Source of the DNA: an uncultured bacterium
GTDB taxonomy: Bacteria > Desulfobacterota > WTBG01
DNA length: 6,671 nucleotides
Assembly (NCBI GenBank): GCA_938024025.1
Contig: CALJBY010000093.1
Location: forward strand, 1 to 6,671
Direction: 5' to 3'
Notes under the pieces: model-generated
Seen by the model: only the letters and a program-made list of their open reading frames with translations
The model's database searches: none
What the model was told of the DNA's origin: nothing
Part shown: piece after piece, positions 5,860-6,671 of the stretch
How the letters are laid out: the number at the start of each line of letters is the position of its first letter
Numbering within the stretch: the stretch's first letter is position 1
Program-made: the position numbers and the translations under genes

Positions 5860-6671
5860 TTACTCAAAGTCTTCCGGATAGAATAAAACGAAGCCCTCGC
5901 AAAGGGACTCAGGGTCATCGGTGTAAATATTCCAGATAAACTCATTATCTGCCTGGCAGTGCACAACACAGATGCCTGTGTGTCCCTGGTAACCGGGGAT
6001 GGTTGCCTCAATTTCTTCGGTTCTTTCGCTGCAGGAGACCTCTTTAAAGATAGGGCTTAATTCAGTACCTGTTGCATCACGTGAGTTACATTTCGCTTCA
6101 GTCTCTTCAAAAGAAGCAAATCCTCTGCCGGTATAGTCTGAACAGAAATAGGATTCGCTGTGAACGAAATAAAAAAGACAGCTTCCAAATTCTGTTTCAA
6201 GCGAAGACGGCTGATCGCATTCCGGAATGGTCGGGGTTATCAAAACAGGATCATCCTCAAAACTTTTTTCCAGCATCCAGCTTAAGATGGCCTGATGGGT
6301 TAACCACTTACAATATCTCACGCCACGATATCTGTCTTCCTCAAATGTAGGATCATCATGCTCAACATACAGACTGAGTGGCTCATAAGAGTACTTGTCA
6401 CCTTCGCGGGTTACTTTGTCAGCCGGGTCGACATCGAGCCATGCGCTGCCCCTGTTTACCGGATTTGTGGAATCATCCAGAGGAGGCAGGTCGTCATCCT
6501 GGATAAAGGACAAGCTTTTCCCTTCTGCTTCATATTTATTCCGTTGTTCCGGGGTTAAAACAGAGTTGAGAACGGTGTCGTAAATATCCTCCTGGACGTC
6601 TGCACAAGTGCCCTGGGTTTCGTCATTACTAAAACCAAAGTCAAAATCTATCTTATCCTTGGACTTTAACT
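5860..6671 (-). CDS. Cysteine-rich acidic protein of unknown function (5'-partial)
   Basis: I do not recognise this family. The frame is open from its stop at 5862-5860 to the right edge of the window, giving 269 visible residues; the true start lies outside. A TTG at 6513-6511 is an internal codon: the frame continues upstream as LTPEQRNKYEAEGKS and DFDFGFSNDETQGTCADV. The visible part has ten cysteines (for example GTCADV, RYCKW, GSCLFYF, YFCSDY, AKCNS, VSCSE, GICVVHC, SLCEG) and is strongly acidic (IQDDDLPPLDD, DPTFEED). No membrane helix is visible. The many cysteines and the exported hydrolase 45 bases downstream suggest an extracytoplasmic, disulfide-bonded protein, which is inference. 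A signal peptide would have to lie upstream of the window. No catalytic motif is evident. Confidence 0.75.
   Translation of the reverse strand, partial: LKSKDKIDFDFGFSNDETQGTCADVQEDIYDTVLNSVLTPEQRNKYEAEGKSLSFIQDDDLPPLDDSTNPVNRGSAWLDVDPADKVTREGDKYSYEPLSLYVEHDDPTFEEDRYRGVRYCKWLTHQAILSWMLEKSFEDDPVLITPTIPECDQPSSLETEFGSCLFYFVHSESYFCSDYTGRGFASFEETEAKCNSRDATGTELSPIFKEVSCSERTEEIEATIPGYQGHTGICVVHCQADNEFIWNIYTDDPESLCEGFVLFYPEDFE

Overview
The window reads as chromosomal DNA of a Gram-negative bacterium with moderate to low GC. Genes carry ordinary Shine-Dalgarno sites and almost all lie on the minus strand. The mix of an exported alpha/beta hydrolase with a CFI-box-like tail, a stand-alone acyl carrier protein, an AcsA-type acetate:CoA ligase and group II intron relics would fit an anammox planctomycete or a Desulfobacterota relative. 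That placement is inference only, since nothing here fixes the taxon.

Layout from left to right. Positions 1-120 (minus) hold the first 40 codons of a membrane-anchored protein that runs off the left edge. Positions 121-506 are a non-coding, AT-rich spacer with short direct and inverted repeats. Positions 507-891 (plus) hold a decayed gene for a small lipoprotein-like protein, broken by an in-frame stop at the apparent lipobox and by a one-base frameshift. Positions 946-4126 (minus) carry a three-gene cluster transcribed in the order serine O-acetyltransferase, acyl carrier protein, AcsA-type acyl-CoA synthetase. Positions 4127-4782 are a gene-free stretch with a possible promoter for that cluster, a GC-richer block of about 400 bp that looks like two group II intron 5' ends facing each other, and a hairpin terminator. 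Positions 4783-6671 (minus) carry an exported alpha/beta hydrolase preceded by a cysteine-rich protein of unknown function that runs off the right edge.

How the genes may work together. Serine acetyltransferase spends acetyl-CoA to make O-acetylserine. The sulfhydrylase step, whose gene is not in this window, releases acetate. An AcsA-type ligase could turn that acetate back into acetyl-CoA. The ACP between the two genes suggests either that the ligase also charges a carrier protein or that the cluster makes something other than bulk cysteine. The right-hand pair looks like a separate export-associated operon.

The most unusual items are the facing intron fragments, the SAT-ACP-AcsA triad, the fusion of a hydrolase to an atypical CFI-box tail, and the readable decay path of the lipoprotein pseudogene.
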